Shown one piece after another: positions 35,575-44,212 of a stretch of 53,320 nucleotides of DNA. The stretch is from Pelagibacterales bacterium SAG-MED37. GTDB taxonomy: Bacteria > Pseudomonadota > Alphaproteobacteria > Pelagibacterales > Pelagibacteraceae. The notes below the pieces were generated by a model. That model saw nothing but the letters and a program-made list of their open reading frames with translations, was not told where the DNA came from and made no database searches. The stretch spans positions 1 to 53,320 of the forward strand of contig JACWEG010000005.1 in NCBI GenBank assembly GCA_014653605.1, read 5' to 3'. The position numbers and the translations under genes were made by a program. Numbering within the stretch: position 1 is the first letter of the stretch; each line of letters begins with the position of its first letter.

Positions 35575-36580
35575 TTAATTTTACTTTATTAGTTCTTTTA
35601 ACTATTTTTCCTATCACATATGGTTTATAATTTTTAGAAAAATACTTATTTACCTTATCTAAATTTTTTGGATTTATTACCAAACAAAATCCAACTCCAC
35701 AGTTAAAAGTTTTTAACATTTCATTTTCTTTAATATTATTTTTTTTTAACCATTTAAATATTTTTAATGGTTTAATTTTATTTAAATCTATTTCAGCACA
35801 ATATCTTTCAGGAATTATTCTTTTAATATTATCAGGTAACCCACCTCCAGTAATATTAGCACACCCATTTAAAAAGTTTTTATCTATTAGATTTAATACT
35901 TCTTTAACATAAATTTTGGTGGGCTTAATTAATTCGTTCTTTAAAAAACTATTTTTTTTAATATTTATTTTTCTTTTATTAAGAATATCTCTTACAAGAG
36001 AATATCCATTTGAATGAAGACCGCTGGAAGGAACAGCTAAAATAAGATCATTTTTTTTGATCTTTTTTTTATTCAAAATTTTTTTTTTATCAACAATACC
36101 CACAGCAAAACCAGCAATGTCAAATTTATTTCTTTCATATGTTCCAGGCATTTCTGCAGTTTCTCCTCCAACTAGACTACATTCAGAAATTTTACATCCC
36201 TTTACAACACCCTTAATAATTGATTTTAACTTTGGTAAATTTATTTTATTAATTGATATGTAGTCTAAAAATAAAAGAGGTCTTGCACCTTGAACAATTA
36301 AATCATTAACACTCATAGCAACTAAATCGATCCCAATAGTATCAAATTTATTGATAGTATTTGCTATCTCAATTTTAGTACCAACACCATCTGTACAAGC
36401 AACAATTTTTGGATCTTTAATATTATTAGGTATACTAGATATAGATCCAAAACCTCCAATATTGTTAAACTTTTTTTTGCCTTTTTTTCTTGATGAGATA
36501 GCAGCAATGAACTTAACAAACTTTTCAGCAGCATTTATATCGACACCACTTTTTTTATATGTAAATACACTTTTATTCAT
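35552..36580 (-). CDS. purM: Phosphoribosylformylglycinamidine cyclo-ligase
   Basis: 342 residues. It closes the imidazole ring to make AIR with ATP, step five of purine synthesis. Starts MNKSVFTYKKSGVDINA, then GGFGSI, VACTDGVGTKIEIA, DLVAMSVNDLIVQGARPLLFLDY and VGGETAEMPGTY, all PurM hallmarks. I choose the start at 36580 rather than the ATG at 36598, because the family begins at TYKxAGVD and 36598 would overlap the divergent neighbour. Only 11 bp separate it from the DUF2066 gene. Confidence 0.95.
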   Translation of the reverse strand: MNKSVFTYKKSGVDINAAEKFVKFIAAISSRKKGKKKFNNIGGFGSISSIPNNIKDPKIVACTDGVGTKIEIANTINKFDTIGIDLVAMSVNDLIVQGARPLLFLDYISINKINLPKLKSIIKGVVKGCKISECSLVGGETAEMPGTYERNKFDIAGFAVGIVDKKKILNKKKIKKNDLILAVPSSGLHSNGYSLVRDILNKRKINIKKNSFLKNELIKPTKIYVKEVLNLIDKNFLNGCANITGGGLPDNIKRIIPERYCAEIDLNKIKPLKIFKWLKKNNIKENEMLKTFNCGVGFCLVINPKNLDKVNKYFSKNYKPYVIGKIVKRTNKVKLNGKINWF

Positions 36581-36591
36581 TACTATAAGAT

Positions 36592-37671
36592 ATGACAAAT
36601 AGATTTATAAAAAAACATTCAAAAAACTTATATATTTTTTTTTTATTTCTATCTTTAATTTTATTTTTTTTTTCCACAGATAAAGTTTACGCAAAATCTT
36701 TTAATATTAAGAATATAGAAGTATCAAAGCCTTTTGAGATAAATTTTGATAAAAATAAGGTAATTGATGAGGGATTTATCAAAGCTTTCTCTGAACTTAT
36801 CTCTTTAATTACAGTTTCTTCTGATCATAAAATTATAAAAAAGATAAAATTGAATCAAATTAAGGGCATGATTGAGTCCTTTTCCATCAAAGAGGAGAAA
36901 TTTATAGATGAAATTTATTATGTTAATTTAGGTGTTTCCTTCAATAAAAAAAAAATTCTAAATTTTTTAGAAAAAAAAAATATTTTTCCTTCTATTCCTA
37001 TTAAAAAAAAATTTTTATTTATTCCAATTATAATTGAAGAGAACAAAGACAATCTATTAGTATTTTCAAATAACAAATTTTATGATGAATGGAACAATGA
37101 TAGTGAAAGCTTTGACCTAATAGAATATATCTTACCGACAGAAGATCTTGAAGATTTGAACTTGATAAAAAAGCAATTTAATTTCATTGAACAATATGAC
37201 TTTAAAGAAATAACAAGTAAATATTATTTGGATGACTCTATTGTTGCATTAATTTTCATTAATCAAAAAACAATAAGAATATTATCAAGGATTACTGTTA
37301 ACAATAAGGTTGTTTTAATAAATCAATCATTTTCAAATATTGATATAAATAATACAAATCAATTGAGTACTATTACTAAAAGTTTAAAGATAATATATGA
37401 GGACTATTGGAAAAACTTCAATCAAATTAATACTTCTATTAAATTACCAATTTCTATTAAAGTAAATGGCAGAGATAATTCAAATGTGTCTCGTTTAGAA
37501 AATACTTTAGATGAAGTTAATTTAATTTATGATTATTATATATTAAAATTTGATAAAGATTTTATATATTATCAAATTATATATAATGGTTCACCAGATA
37601 TTTTTTTAAAATCAATGGAAAATCGAAATTTCAATTTTAATACTCAAAATAAAACATGGGTCTTAAAATGA
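36592..37671 (+). CDS. DUF2066 domain protein, exported
   Basis: 359 residues with a signal peptide or N-terminal anchor (FFLFLSLILFFFSTDKVYAKS). The following ~110 residues fit the DUF2066 pattern (conversion of an AFxELISLIT helix, then YYVNLGVSFNKKKILNFLEK). Function is unknown. The gene is regularly placed between purM and hda in alphaproteobacteria, the same order as here. Its stop overlaps the hda start (ATGA at 37668-37671). Confidence 0.7.
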   Translation: MTNRFIKKHSKNLYIFFLFLSLILFFFSTDKVYAKSFNIKNIEVSKPFEINFDKNKVIDEGFIKAFSELISLITVSSDHKIIKKIKLNQIKGMIESFSIKEEKFIDEIYYVNLGVSFNKKKILNFLEKKNIFPSIPIKKKFLFIPIIIEENKDNLLVFSNNKFYDEWNNDSESFDLIEYILPTEDLEDLNLIKKQFNFIEQYDFKEITSKYYLDDSIVALIFINQKTIRILSRITVNNKVVLINQSFSNIDINNTNQLSTITKSLKIIYEDYWKNFNQINTSIKLPISIKVNGRDNSNVSRLENTLDEVNLIYDYYILKFDKDFIYYQIIYNGSPDIFLKSMENRNFNFNTQNKTWVLK

Positions 37672-38330
37672 AAGATCTTAATCAAGAAATAATCAAATTT
37701 GATTATGGTCAAAATTTTACAGACGACGACTTTTATGTTTCAAAAAGTAACAAACATATATTTGATTTATTAATCAAATGGCCAAAATGGGAAAAAAACT
37801 TTTTAAATATCAGTGGAGAAAAATTTTCTGGTAAATCACATTTAATTAATATTTTCTTAAAAAAGTTTAATGGAATAAAATTAGAGTCAAGCCTGCTTAA
37901 TAATGATCATTTGGGTGAAATTAAAATTCATCAAAATATAGTTTTAGAAAATTTAAATAAAGAAATAAAAGAAGATTTATTTTTTACGCTTTGCAATATT
38001 ATTGAACAAGACAACAAATATTTAATTGTTACTTCTAATCAACCAATAGTAGATGTTGATTTTAATTTGATTGATTTAAAATCAAGATCAAAAAATTTTC
38101 TTTTACAAAATATAGAAAAACCTGATGATGAACTGATATTTGCCTTAATTTTAAAAAATTTATCTGATCGCCAAATATCGATAGATAAAAAGTTAATTCA
38201 CTACATTATTAAAAGAATTGATAGATCATATGGAAAAATAATTGATTTCATATATAAGATCGACGAAGTAAGTTTAAAAAAAAAAAGATCAATTGATTTT
38301 AAAATTATTAAAGAAGTCCTGGGGGAATAA
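37668..38330 (+). CDS. hda: DnaA-related regulatory protein (Hda-like)
   Basis: 220 residues, related to the AAA+ domain of DnaA without its DNA-binding domain. Hda stimulates hydrolysis of DnaA-bound ATP with the sliding clamp after initiation. P-loop GEKFSGKS at 50-57 is intact; the Walker B position reads VLENLNKE instead of an acidic DD pair, so ATP hydrolysis by this protein is doubtful. The short N-terminus lacks an obvious clamp-binding QL[S/D]LPF peptide. The start at 37668 is fixed by the ATGA overlap with the DUF2066 gene. Assignment rests on domain, size and position before aspS. Confidence 0.72.
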   Translation: MKDLNQEIIKFDYGQNFTDDDFYVSKSNKHIFDLLIKWPKWEKNFLNISGEKFSGKSHLINIFLKKFNGIKLESSLLNNDHLGEIKIHQNIVLENLNKEIKEDLFFTLCNIIEQDNKYLIVTSNQPIVDVDFNLIDLKSRSKNFLLQNIEKPDDELIFALILKNLSDRQISIDKKLIHYIIKRIDRSYGKIIDFIYKIDEVSLKKKRSIDFKIIKEVLGE

Positions 38331-40115
38331 TTGAATAAATATAGAAGTCATACCTGTAATGAGCTTAGAAAAAATAATGTTGGTAAAAATATTGTTATTT
38401 CAGGCTGGATTAACAAAAAACGTGATCATGGAAATTTATTATTTATAGATCTCCGAGATAATTATGGGATTACTCAATGTATAATAGATCAAGAAAATAA
38501 AAACTTTAAAGAGTTAGAAAAAATACAACTTGAAACAGTAATAAAAGTTGAAGGTAGGGTTGTTAATAGATCTAAAGAAACTATCAATAAAGATATTGAA
38601 ACAGGAGAAATTGAAATTTCAATTGAAAATTTTACAGTTTTAGGAACTTGCAAAGAATTACCAATGCCTGTTTTTACTGATCAAGAATATGCAGAAGAGA
38701 TTAGATTAAAATATAGGTATTTAGATTTACGAAGAAAAAAAATTCATGAAAACATAGTTTTAAGGTCAAAAGTTATTTCATTTATAAGAAGTGAAATGAA
38801 TGCAATTGGGTTTTTGGAATTTCAAACTCCAATACTTACTTCTTCGAGCCCAGAGGGTGCAAGAGACTTTCTTGTTCCAAGCAGATTGAACCCTGGAAAA
38901 TTTTATGCATTACCTCAAGCTCCACAACAATTTAAACAACTTATAATGGTTTCAGGATTTGATAAATATTTTCAAATTGCTCCATGTTTTAGAGATGAAG
39001 ATGCTAGAGCTGATCGAAGTCCAGGAGAATTTTATCAATTAGATTTAGAAATGTCATTTGTTGAACAAGAAGATGTCTTTAAAGTGGTTGAAAAACTATT
39101 AATTAACACTTTTAAAAAATTTTCAAACAAAAAATTAATTTCAGAAAAATTTCCAAGAATTTCTTATGCTGATGCATTAGCCAAATATGGAAGTGACAAA
39201 CCCGATCTGAGAAACCCATTAATCATAAATGATATTACTGAAGTTTTTTTAAGGGATGACGTGTCTTTTGAAATCTTTAAAAAACTTGTCAAATCGGGAT
39301 CTCAAGTAAGATGCATTGTTACTAAAAAAACTAAAGATAAACCAAGAAGCTTTTTTGACAATATTGACAAATGGGCAAAAGCAGAAGGTTCTTCAGGTTT
39401 AGCTTATTTTACATTAGAAAAGAATAATGAAATATCTGCTAAAGGACCTGTAGGTAAATTTTTTTCTAAGGAATCTTTAGAGGAAATAATGCAAAAAACA
39501 GGAGCAAAAATTGGAGATAGTATTTTTTTAGCTTGTAACAATCAAAAAGAATTAGAGAGAATTACTTCTCTAGCAAGAGACAAGATAGCAAATGATTTAG
39601 ATTTAATTGATGATGACTCATTTGCTTTTTGCTGGATAGTTGATTACCCAATGTTTGAGAAAGATGAACAAACTAATAAAATTAAGTTCAGTCATAATCC
39701 TTTTTCTATGCCTCAAGGAGATTTAGATAAAATCAATTTTGAGAAACCTTTGGATATACTTGCTTTTCAATACGATATTGTATGTAACGGTATTGAGCTT
39801 TCTTCTGGTGCAATTAGAAATCATATTCCTGAACTTATGTACAAATTATTTTCAATAGCAGGTTATGATAAAAAACAGGTGGATGAAAAATTTAGTGGAA
39901 TGATTAATGCTTTAAGTTATGGAGCACCACCTCATGGAGGAATAGCACCAGGTATTGATAGAATAATTATGCTTTTAGCAAATGAAAAAAATATTAGAGA
40001 AGTAACTATGTTTCCAATGAACCAAAATGCTCAAGATTTAATGATGAATGCACCTTCTGACGTGAATGAAAATCAGTTAAAAGAGTTAAATTTATCTTTA
40101 AAATTGAAGAAATAA
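38331..40115 (+). CDS. aspS: Aspartyl-tRNA synthetase
   Basis: 594 residues, full length class II enzyme. Anticodon-binding OB fold at residues 1-110 (GWINKKRDHGNLLFIDLRD), catalytic core with motif 2 FRDEDARADRSPGEFYQLDLEMSF (shown in part: RDEDARADRSPGEF), the bacterial GAD insertion domain (~residues 290-410), and motif 3 GIAPGIDRIIMLL. It uses a TTG start at 38331, directly after the hda stop; a G-rich CTGGGGG just upstream serves as a Shine-Dalgarno. The stop is 1 bp from a convergent gene. Confidence 0.96.
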   Translation: MNKYRSHTCNELRKNNVGKNIVISGWINKKRDHGNLLFIDLRDNYGITQCIIDQENKNFKELEKIQLETVIKVEGRVVNRSKETINKDIETGEIEISIENFTVLGTCKELPMPVFTDQEYAEEIRLKYRYLDLRRKKIHENIVLRSKVISFIRSEMNAIGFLEFQTPILTSSSPEGARDFLVPSRLNPGKFYALPQAPQQFKQLIMVSGFDKYFQIAPCFRDEDARADRSPGEFYQLDLEMSFVEQEDVFKVVEKLLINTFKKFSNKKLISEKFPRISYADALAKYGSDKPDLRNPLIINDITEVFLRDDVSFEIFKKLVKSGSQVRCIVTKKTKDKPRSFFDNIDKWAKAEGSSGLAYFTLEKNNEISAKGPVGKFFSKESLEEIMQKTGAKIGDSIFLACNNQKELERITSLARDKIANDLDLIDDDSFAFCWIVDYPMFEKDEQTNKIKFSHNPFSMPQGDLDKINFEKPLDILAFQYDIVCNGIELSSGAIRNHIPELMYKLFSIAGYDKKQVDEKFSGMINALSYGAPPHGGIAPGIDRIIMLLANEKNIREVTMFPMNQNAQDLMMNAPSDVNENQLKELNLSLKLKK

Positions 40116-40116
40116 T

Positions 40117-40941
40117 CTATTTTTTTCCTTTAAGACTTAGTTTGACATCTGATAAATCTACCAAGTTTTTTTTATAATTATTTCTAACAAATCCCTTACT
40201 GGTAATATCTTTAACAATTTTAAGTAATTGGTTTTGACCTTCAGAATTCTGTTCGTCAAAATCAGGACTATCAATAGTACCAATAGATGGTGTATGGGCA
40301 AGATCTTCTCTATTTTGATAAGAAATAGCCAATTCTCTAAAAATATAGTCCAAAATAGATGAAGCACTTAAAATTCTGTCATTCCCGTGTACTTTTCCTG
40401 ATGGTTCAAATTTTGTACCAACAAATGCACTTATGAACTCATCAAGCGGAACTCCATATTGAAGACCAAGTGATACAGCAATAGCAAAATTATTCATTAG
40501 AGCTTTAACTAATTCACCTTCTTTACTTGTGTCTATGAAAATTTCACCAATTTTTCCATCTTCATATTCACCAGTATGCAAATAAACTTTGTGGTCACCA
40601 ATAGTTGCTTTCTGAATGTAGCCTTTTCTTCGATCTGGCATACTAAATCTTTTTCCAGATTTTTCAGAATTGTTGTTATTTGATTTTATAAATTTCTCAA
40701 AATTTTTTGGTGGGTGCTTTTGAGAGTCATTTAATACCTCTATTTTCTTATTTTCAGCAATTTTTTTATTATTTGGATCAAGATTCTTTGTTTTTCTATT
40801 ATCAAGCTTTACATCTAAAACTTCGAATTTACCATCATCTCTTTTTTCTAAATTTTTAAGCTCTGTCTCATTAATATCATCTAAGAAATGATTTACTTTA
40901 AACGTACATGTATAATAAGTTTCAACTAAGTATTTTGCCAT
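40117..40941 (-). CDS. Stand-alone protein resembling the C-terminal tail of class II ribonucleotide reductase
   Basis: 274 residues. Residues ~101-215 ([80 protein letters not shown]) match the region near the C-terminus of vitamin B12-dependent NrdJ, including its TSCPD-type domain. Residues 1-55 ([29 protein letters not shown]) form a separate conserved-looking module, joined by a polar linker (56-100). The catalytic ten-stranded barrel, its cysteines and the B12 site are absent, so it cannot be a reductase alone. Part of a split reductase, a regulator or a repurposed nucleotide- or metal-binding domain are all possible. Convergent with aspS, 115 bp from NDUFA12-like. Confidence 0.7.
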   Translation of the reverse strand: MAKYLVETYYTCTFKVNHFLDDINETELKNLEKRDDGKFEVLDVKLDNRKTKNLDPNNKKIAENKKIEVLNDSQKHPPKNFEKFIKSNNNNSEKSGKRFSMPDRRKGYIQKATIGDHKVYLHTGEYEDGKIGEIFIDTSKEGELVKALMNNFAIAVSLGLQYGVPLDEFISAFVGTKFEPSGKVHGNDRILSASSILDYIFRELAISYQNREDLAHTPSIGTIDSPDFDEQNSEGQNQLLKIVKDITSKGFVRNNYKKNLVDLSDVKLSLKGKK

Positions 40942-41056
40942 TTGACCCCAACTTTTAAAAATTAATTTGAAATAAGATTCAAATTATTTATATACAAAAA
41001 CAAATTTTAGTCTAATTTAAATTATACAATTTTAAATTGAAAAAAATTATTTATTT

Positions 41057-41416
41057 ATGTTGACACTTTTTAAAAAAATTTTCGTCTGGTGGAATCAAGA
41101 AACATTTGGAACAAAAATAGAAACTCTTTTTTTTGGAAAATTTGTTGGCAAAGATCATCTAGGCAATAAATATTATGAAAATAAAAAAGCGAAGAGATGG
41201 GTAATTTATGCTGAGGAAATTGACGCATCAAAAATACCTGTAGAATGGTATTCCTGGATACATTTTACACCAAATAAAATAGAAAAAAAACATGATCTTG
41301 AAAAATATGAATGGCAAAAACCTCATCAACCAAATCTAACAGGAACAGAATCAGCTTACTATCCAAATAAAAATAAAGATGCTATTCAAAAAAAATATAA
41401 AACTTGGAAAAATTAA
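41057..41416 (+). CDS. NDUFA12-family NADH:ubiquinone oxidoreductase subunit
   Basis: 119 residues. It matches the accessory complex I subunit NDUFA12/B17.2, found in mitochondria and alphaproteobacteria: WWNQETFGTKIETLFFGKFVGKD at the start (in part: WWNQETFGT), GNKYYENKKAKRWVIYAEEIDASKIPVEWY (in part: GNKYYENKKAKRWVIY) and WIHFTP. It sits at the peripheral arm base of complex I. The gene overlaps the following DUF2155 gene by 38 bp in another frame. No other nuo genes are present. Confidence 0.88.
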   Translation: MLTLFKKIFVWWNQETFGTKIETLFFGKFVGKDHLGNKYYENKKAKRWVIYAEEIDASKIPVEWYSWIHFTPNKIEKKHDLEKYEWQKPHQPNLTGTESAYYPNKNKDAIQKKYKTWKN

Positions 41417-41780
41417 ATTAAATTTATTAATCTTAATTTCATTTCTAATTATATCTTTTGATTTAAATTCTAGTGAAAATTTAGATGGCAGTTTCACAGA
41501 TATCAAAGTATTAGATAAAATCTCCTCTAAAAATATCTTACTAAAGCTTAAAAATGGTGAAGATATAAAATATAAGGATTTATTGATAAAAAGTATAAAA
41601 TGTAGAAATTCAGAATTTGATGATAATCCAGAAATTACTGCTTATATTCAAGTTAGAGATTTAACAAACAAAAATAAGAATGATGTTTTTGTTTTTAATG
41701 GATGGATGTTTTCTTCAAGTCCTTCTATAGCACCTTTTGATCACCCTGTTTATGATATATGGCTAGTTAGTTGTTACTAA
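41379..41780 (+). CDS. DUF2155 domain protein, exported
   Basis: 133 residues with a hydrophobic signal sequence (LNLLILISFLIISFDLNSS). DUF2155 features are the VLDKISSKN start of the mature part, KSIKCRNS and the C-terminal VFNGWMFSSSPSIAPFDHPVYDIWLVSC, with two cysteines that could pair in the periplasm. It follows NDUFA12 in many alphaproteobacteria, and does so here with a 38-bp overlap. No function known. Its stop overlaps that of accC (shared CTAA). Confidence 0.82.
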   Translation: MLFKKNIKLGKIKLNLLILISFLIISFDLNSSENLDGSFTDIKVLDKISSKNILLKLKNGEDIKYKDLLIKSIKCRNSEFDDNPEITAYIQVRDLTNKNKNDVFVFNGWMFSSSPSIAPFDHPVYDIWLVSCY

Positions 41781-43114
41781 ATAATTTTTTCAGTATCTAA
41801 CCAGCTTACATTAAAATCTGACTCAATAAATTTTTTATGATTTAAAAGTTTTTTATGTAAAGGAATAGTGGTGGTAATACCTTCGATAACAAATTCATCT
41901 AATGACCGGTTCATTCTTTGAATAGCTTCTGACCTATTTCTACCATGACAGATTAGTTTACAAACCATACTATCATAATAAGGTGTTACTTTATATCCTT
42001 GAAATATCGCACCATCAACTCTTGTCCTAAATCCTGATGGTTGATGACACATTCCGATTGTTCCTGGTGAGGGTTGAAAATTTTTACTTGCATCTTCTGC
42101 ATTTATCCTACATTCAATTGCATGACCTCTAGGGTTAATATCTGACTGTTTTAATGCTGTTTCACCTTTAAACGCAATCCAAATTTGCTCTTTAATAATA
42201 TCTATACCTGTTACCATTTCTGTAACTGGATGTTCTACTTGAACTCTAGTATTCATTTCTAAAAAATAAAATTTTCCATCCTCATAAATAAATTCAACTG
42301 TGCCAGCTCCTTCATAACCAATTTTTTTAACCATATTGACAGTTTTATCGAATAGATCTTTTCTAATTTCATCATTTAAAATAGGGCTTGGTGTTTCTTC
42401 AATGAGTTTTTGGTGTCTTCTTTGAACTGAACAATCTCTCTCGTGCAAATGAACAGTCCTATTTTTCCCAGCTAGAATTTGAACTTCTATATGTCTTGGA
42501 TTTTGAAAAAATTTTTCTATATATACTTCATCATTACCAAAATATTTTTGAGCTTCAGATTTTGCAGTTGAAAATAGGTTTTCAAATTCCTCTTCTTTAT
42601 GAACAATTTTCATTCCTTTGCCTCCACCACCACCTGAGGCTTTAATCAAAACAGGATATCCTATTTTTTTACAAAGCTTTTTTGCTTCTAATATATCTTT
42701 TATACCTCCATCAGATCCTTCAATTATCGGTAATCCATTTTCTTTGGCAATTTTTTTTGCCTGAATTTTATCTCCCATCATCTCAATTAGTTTTGAGGAT
42801 GCACCTATAAATTTAATATTATTTTCTTCTAATACTTTTGCAAAATTAGCATTCTCAGATAAAAAACCATATCCCGGATGTACTGCTTCAGAATTTGTTA
42901 GTTCAATAGCTGACATTAAAGCAGGTATATTTAGATAACTATTAGCTGGCTGATGTGATCCAATACAAACACTCTCATCCGCTAATCTTACATGCATACT
43001 ATCTCTATCTACATCTGAATGAACCGCTACAGTGGAAATGCCCCATTCTTTACATGCTCTTATTATTCTAACCGCAATTTCCCCACGGTTTGCTATTAAT
43101 ATTTTTTTAAACAT
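41777..43114 (-). CDS. accC: Acetyl-CoA carboxylase, biotin carboxylase subunit
   Basis: 445 residues. It carboxylates the biotin of AccB with bicarbonate and ATP. N-terminal KILIANRGEIAVRIIRACKE (in part: ANRGEIAVRII), ATP-grasp loop KASGGGGGKGMKI, HERDCSVQRRHQK and EMNTRVQVEHPVTEMVTG are all standard. The start overlaps the accB stop by a single base. Confidence 0.97.
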   Translation of the reverse strand: MFKKILIANRGEIAVRIIRACKEWGISTVAVHSDVDRDSMHVRLADESVCIGSHQPANSYLNIPALMSAIELTNSEAVHPGYGFLSENANFAKVLEENNIKFIGASSKLIEMMGDKIQAKKIAKENGLPIIEGSDGGIKDILEAKKLCKKIGYPVLIKASGGGGGKGMKIVHKEEEFENLFSTAKSEAQKYFGNDEVYIEKFFQNPRHIEVQILAGKNRTVHLHERDCSVQRRHQKLIEETPSPILNDEIRKDLFDKTVNMVKKIGYEGAGTVEFIYEDGKFYFLEMNTRVQVEHPVTEMVTGIDIIKEQIWIAFKGETALKQSDINPRGHAIECRINAEDASKNFQPSPGTIGMCHQPSGFRTRVDGAIFQGYKVTPYYDSMVCKLICHGRNRSEAIQRMNRSLDEFVIEGITTTIPLHKKLLNHKKFIESDFNVSWLDTEKII

Positions 43115-43539
43115 TATTCTAAAATGATGATTGTTTGTCCAAACTCTACTGGTTGTCCATCTTCAACACATATCTCTTTTACCACTCCATCTGATGTTGA
43201 AGGTACGTGATTCATTGTTTTCATTGCCTCAACAATCATAACGGTTTCACCCTTTTTAATTTTTTTACCAATTTCTACAAATTTTTTTGCTCCTGGTTCA
43301 GGTGCATGGTATGCTGTTCCGATTATTGGTGAGGTTACTTGAATTCCTGAAGTATTCTTAGCATTTATATTTGAAGTTTCCGTAATTTTTTCATTTTTAG
43401 AATGAGCTGGATTGCTTAATACCACATTATTTTTTGAAACTTTTATTTTTGTATCTTTTTCTGTGTACTCTAATTCTGTAAGATTAAATTCTTCTAAGTA
43501 GTCACTTAATTCTTTAATAATTTTTTTATTTATTTTCAT
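43114..43539 (-). CDS. accB: Biotin carboxyl carrier protein of acetyl-CoA carboxylase
   Basis: 141 residues. The C-terminal biotinyl domain (residues ~66-141) carries the modified lysine Lys107 in EAMKTMN; most bacteria have EAMKLMN, so Leu is replaced by Thr. TSPIIGTAYHAPEPGAKKFV is the AccB-specific thumb region. The N-terminal ~30 residues form the subunit-contact helix. Coupled with accC (1-bp overlap) and aroQ (14-bp overlap). Confidence 0.95.
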   Translation of the reverse strand: MKINKKIIKELSDYLEEFNLTELEYTEKDTKIKVSKNNVVLSNPAHSKNEKITETSNINAKNTSGIQVTSPIIGTAYHAPEPGAKKFVEIGKKIKKGETVMIVEAMKTMNHVPSTSDGVVKEICVEDGQPVEFGQTIIILE

Positions 43540-43975
43540 TTTTTAAGAGTTTTTGCATTGAAATTATGGCTAAAATATATCCATTATCTCCTAATCCAAA
43601 TATTCCACCAGTAACGATATCACTAATTAATGATTTTTTTCTAAACTCCTCTCTTTTGTATATATTTGACATATGAATTTCAATAATTGGTTTCTTAAAA
43701 ATATCTAAAGCATCTCTTATTGCAACTGAAGTATGTGTAAATGCAGCAGCGTTTATTATAATACCATCAAATTTTTTTCTAGCATCTTGTATTATATTTA
43801 CTAGCTCACCCTCTATATTTGATTGAGCAAATTCAAGAGTTAATCCCAAGTCTTTTGATTTATCTAAACAATTCTCTTTAAGCTCTTCAAGAGTAATTGA
43901 TCCATATTGTGATTGTTCTCTTTCACCTAATAGATTAATATTAGGACCATTGATAATAATAATTTTATTATTCAT
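43526..43975 (-). CDS. aroQ: 3-dehydroquinate dehydratase, type II
   Basis: 149 residues, the normal size of the dodecameric type II enzyme of the shikimate pathway. Motifs: INGPNINLLGEREQSQYG with the catalytic Tyr, NAAAFTHTSVAIRDAL and EIHMSNIYKREEFR with the catalytic His. aroQ-accB-accC is a frequent alphaproteobacterial order. It is divergent from thiS with only 16 bp between starts. Confidence 0.96.
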   Translation of the reverse strand: MNNKIIIINGPNINLLGEREQSQYGSITLEELKENCLDKSKDLGLTLEFAQSNIEGELVNIIQDARKKFDGIIINAAAFTHTSVAIRDALDIFKKPIIEIHMSNIYKREEFRKKSLISDIVTGGIFGLGDNGYILAIISMQKLLKNENK

Positions 43976-43991
43976 TTATCTTTTATATACG

Positions 43992-44210
43992 ATGAAAAAA
44001 AAAATAAAAATAAAAATAAAAATAAATGGAAAAATAAAAAATGTAGATAAAAATTCAAAACTGTCGAATATTATTAAAAACTTTAAAATACCTCTTAAAA
44101 AAGTAGCTATTGAACTAAATGAAGAAATAGTAGATAAAAAAAAATTAAATAAAATTAGTCTTAAAACAAATGATAAAATAGAAATAGTTCATTTTATTGG
44201 AGGTGGTTAA
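43992..44210 (+). CDS. thiS: Sulfur carrier protein ThiS
   Basis: 72 residues, ubiquitin-like. ThiS carries sulfur as a C-terminal thiocarboxylate for thiazole formation; the C-terminus ends FIGGG, giving the essential Gly-Gly. The first strand is built from an AAAATA hexanucleotide repeat (44001-44024), coding alternating Lys and Ile. I start it at ATG 43992; an in-frame upstream ATG at 43950 would lie inside aroQ. The C-terminal glycine codons also form the ribosome binding site of thiG. Confidence 0.9.
   Translation: MKKKIKIKIKINGKIKNVDKNSKLSNIIKNFKIPLKKVAIELNEEIVDKKKLNKISLKTNDKIEIVHFIGGG
44001..44024 (+). repeat. Hexanucleotide tandem repeat (AAAATA x4) inside thiS
   Basis: Four exact copies of AAAATA in frame, coding Lys-Ile four times. 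A change in copy number would add or remove Lys-Ile pairs without shifting the frame. It lies at the first beta strand of ThiS. Confidence 0.85.
44199..44203 (+). promoter_or_regulatory. Ribosome binding site of thiG inside the thiS glycine codons
   Basis: GGAGG spans 44199-44203, within the Gly-Gly-Gly codons (GGA GGT GGT) that end thiS, and lies 9 bases before the TTG start of thiG at 44213. It supports the TTG start and implies coupled translation. Confidence 0.75.
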
Positions 44211-44212
44211 AA

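Noticed and set aside
41014-41038. AATTTAAA/TTTAAATT inverted repeat around TATACA before the NDUFA12-like gene
   Set aside because: Pure A/T palindromes of this size are expected by chance in such DNA; no second copy supports an operator.
43976-43991. TPP riboswitch before thiS
   Set aside because: Only 16 bp separate thiS and aroQ, so there is no room for one; no thi-box sequence is visible.
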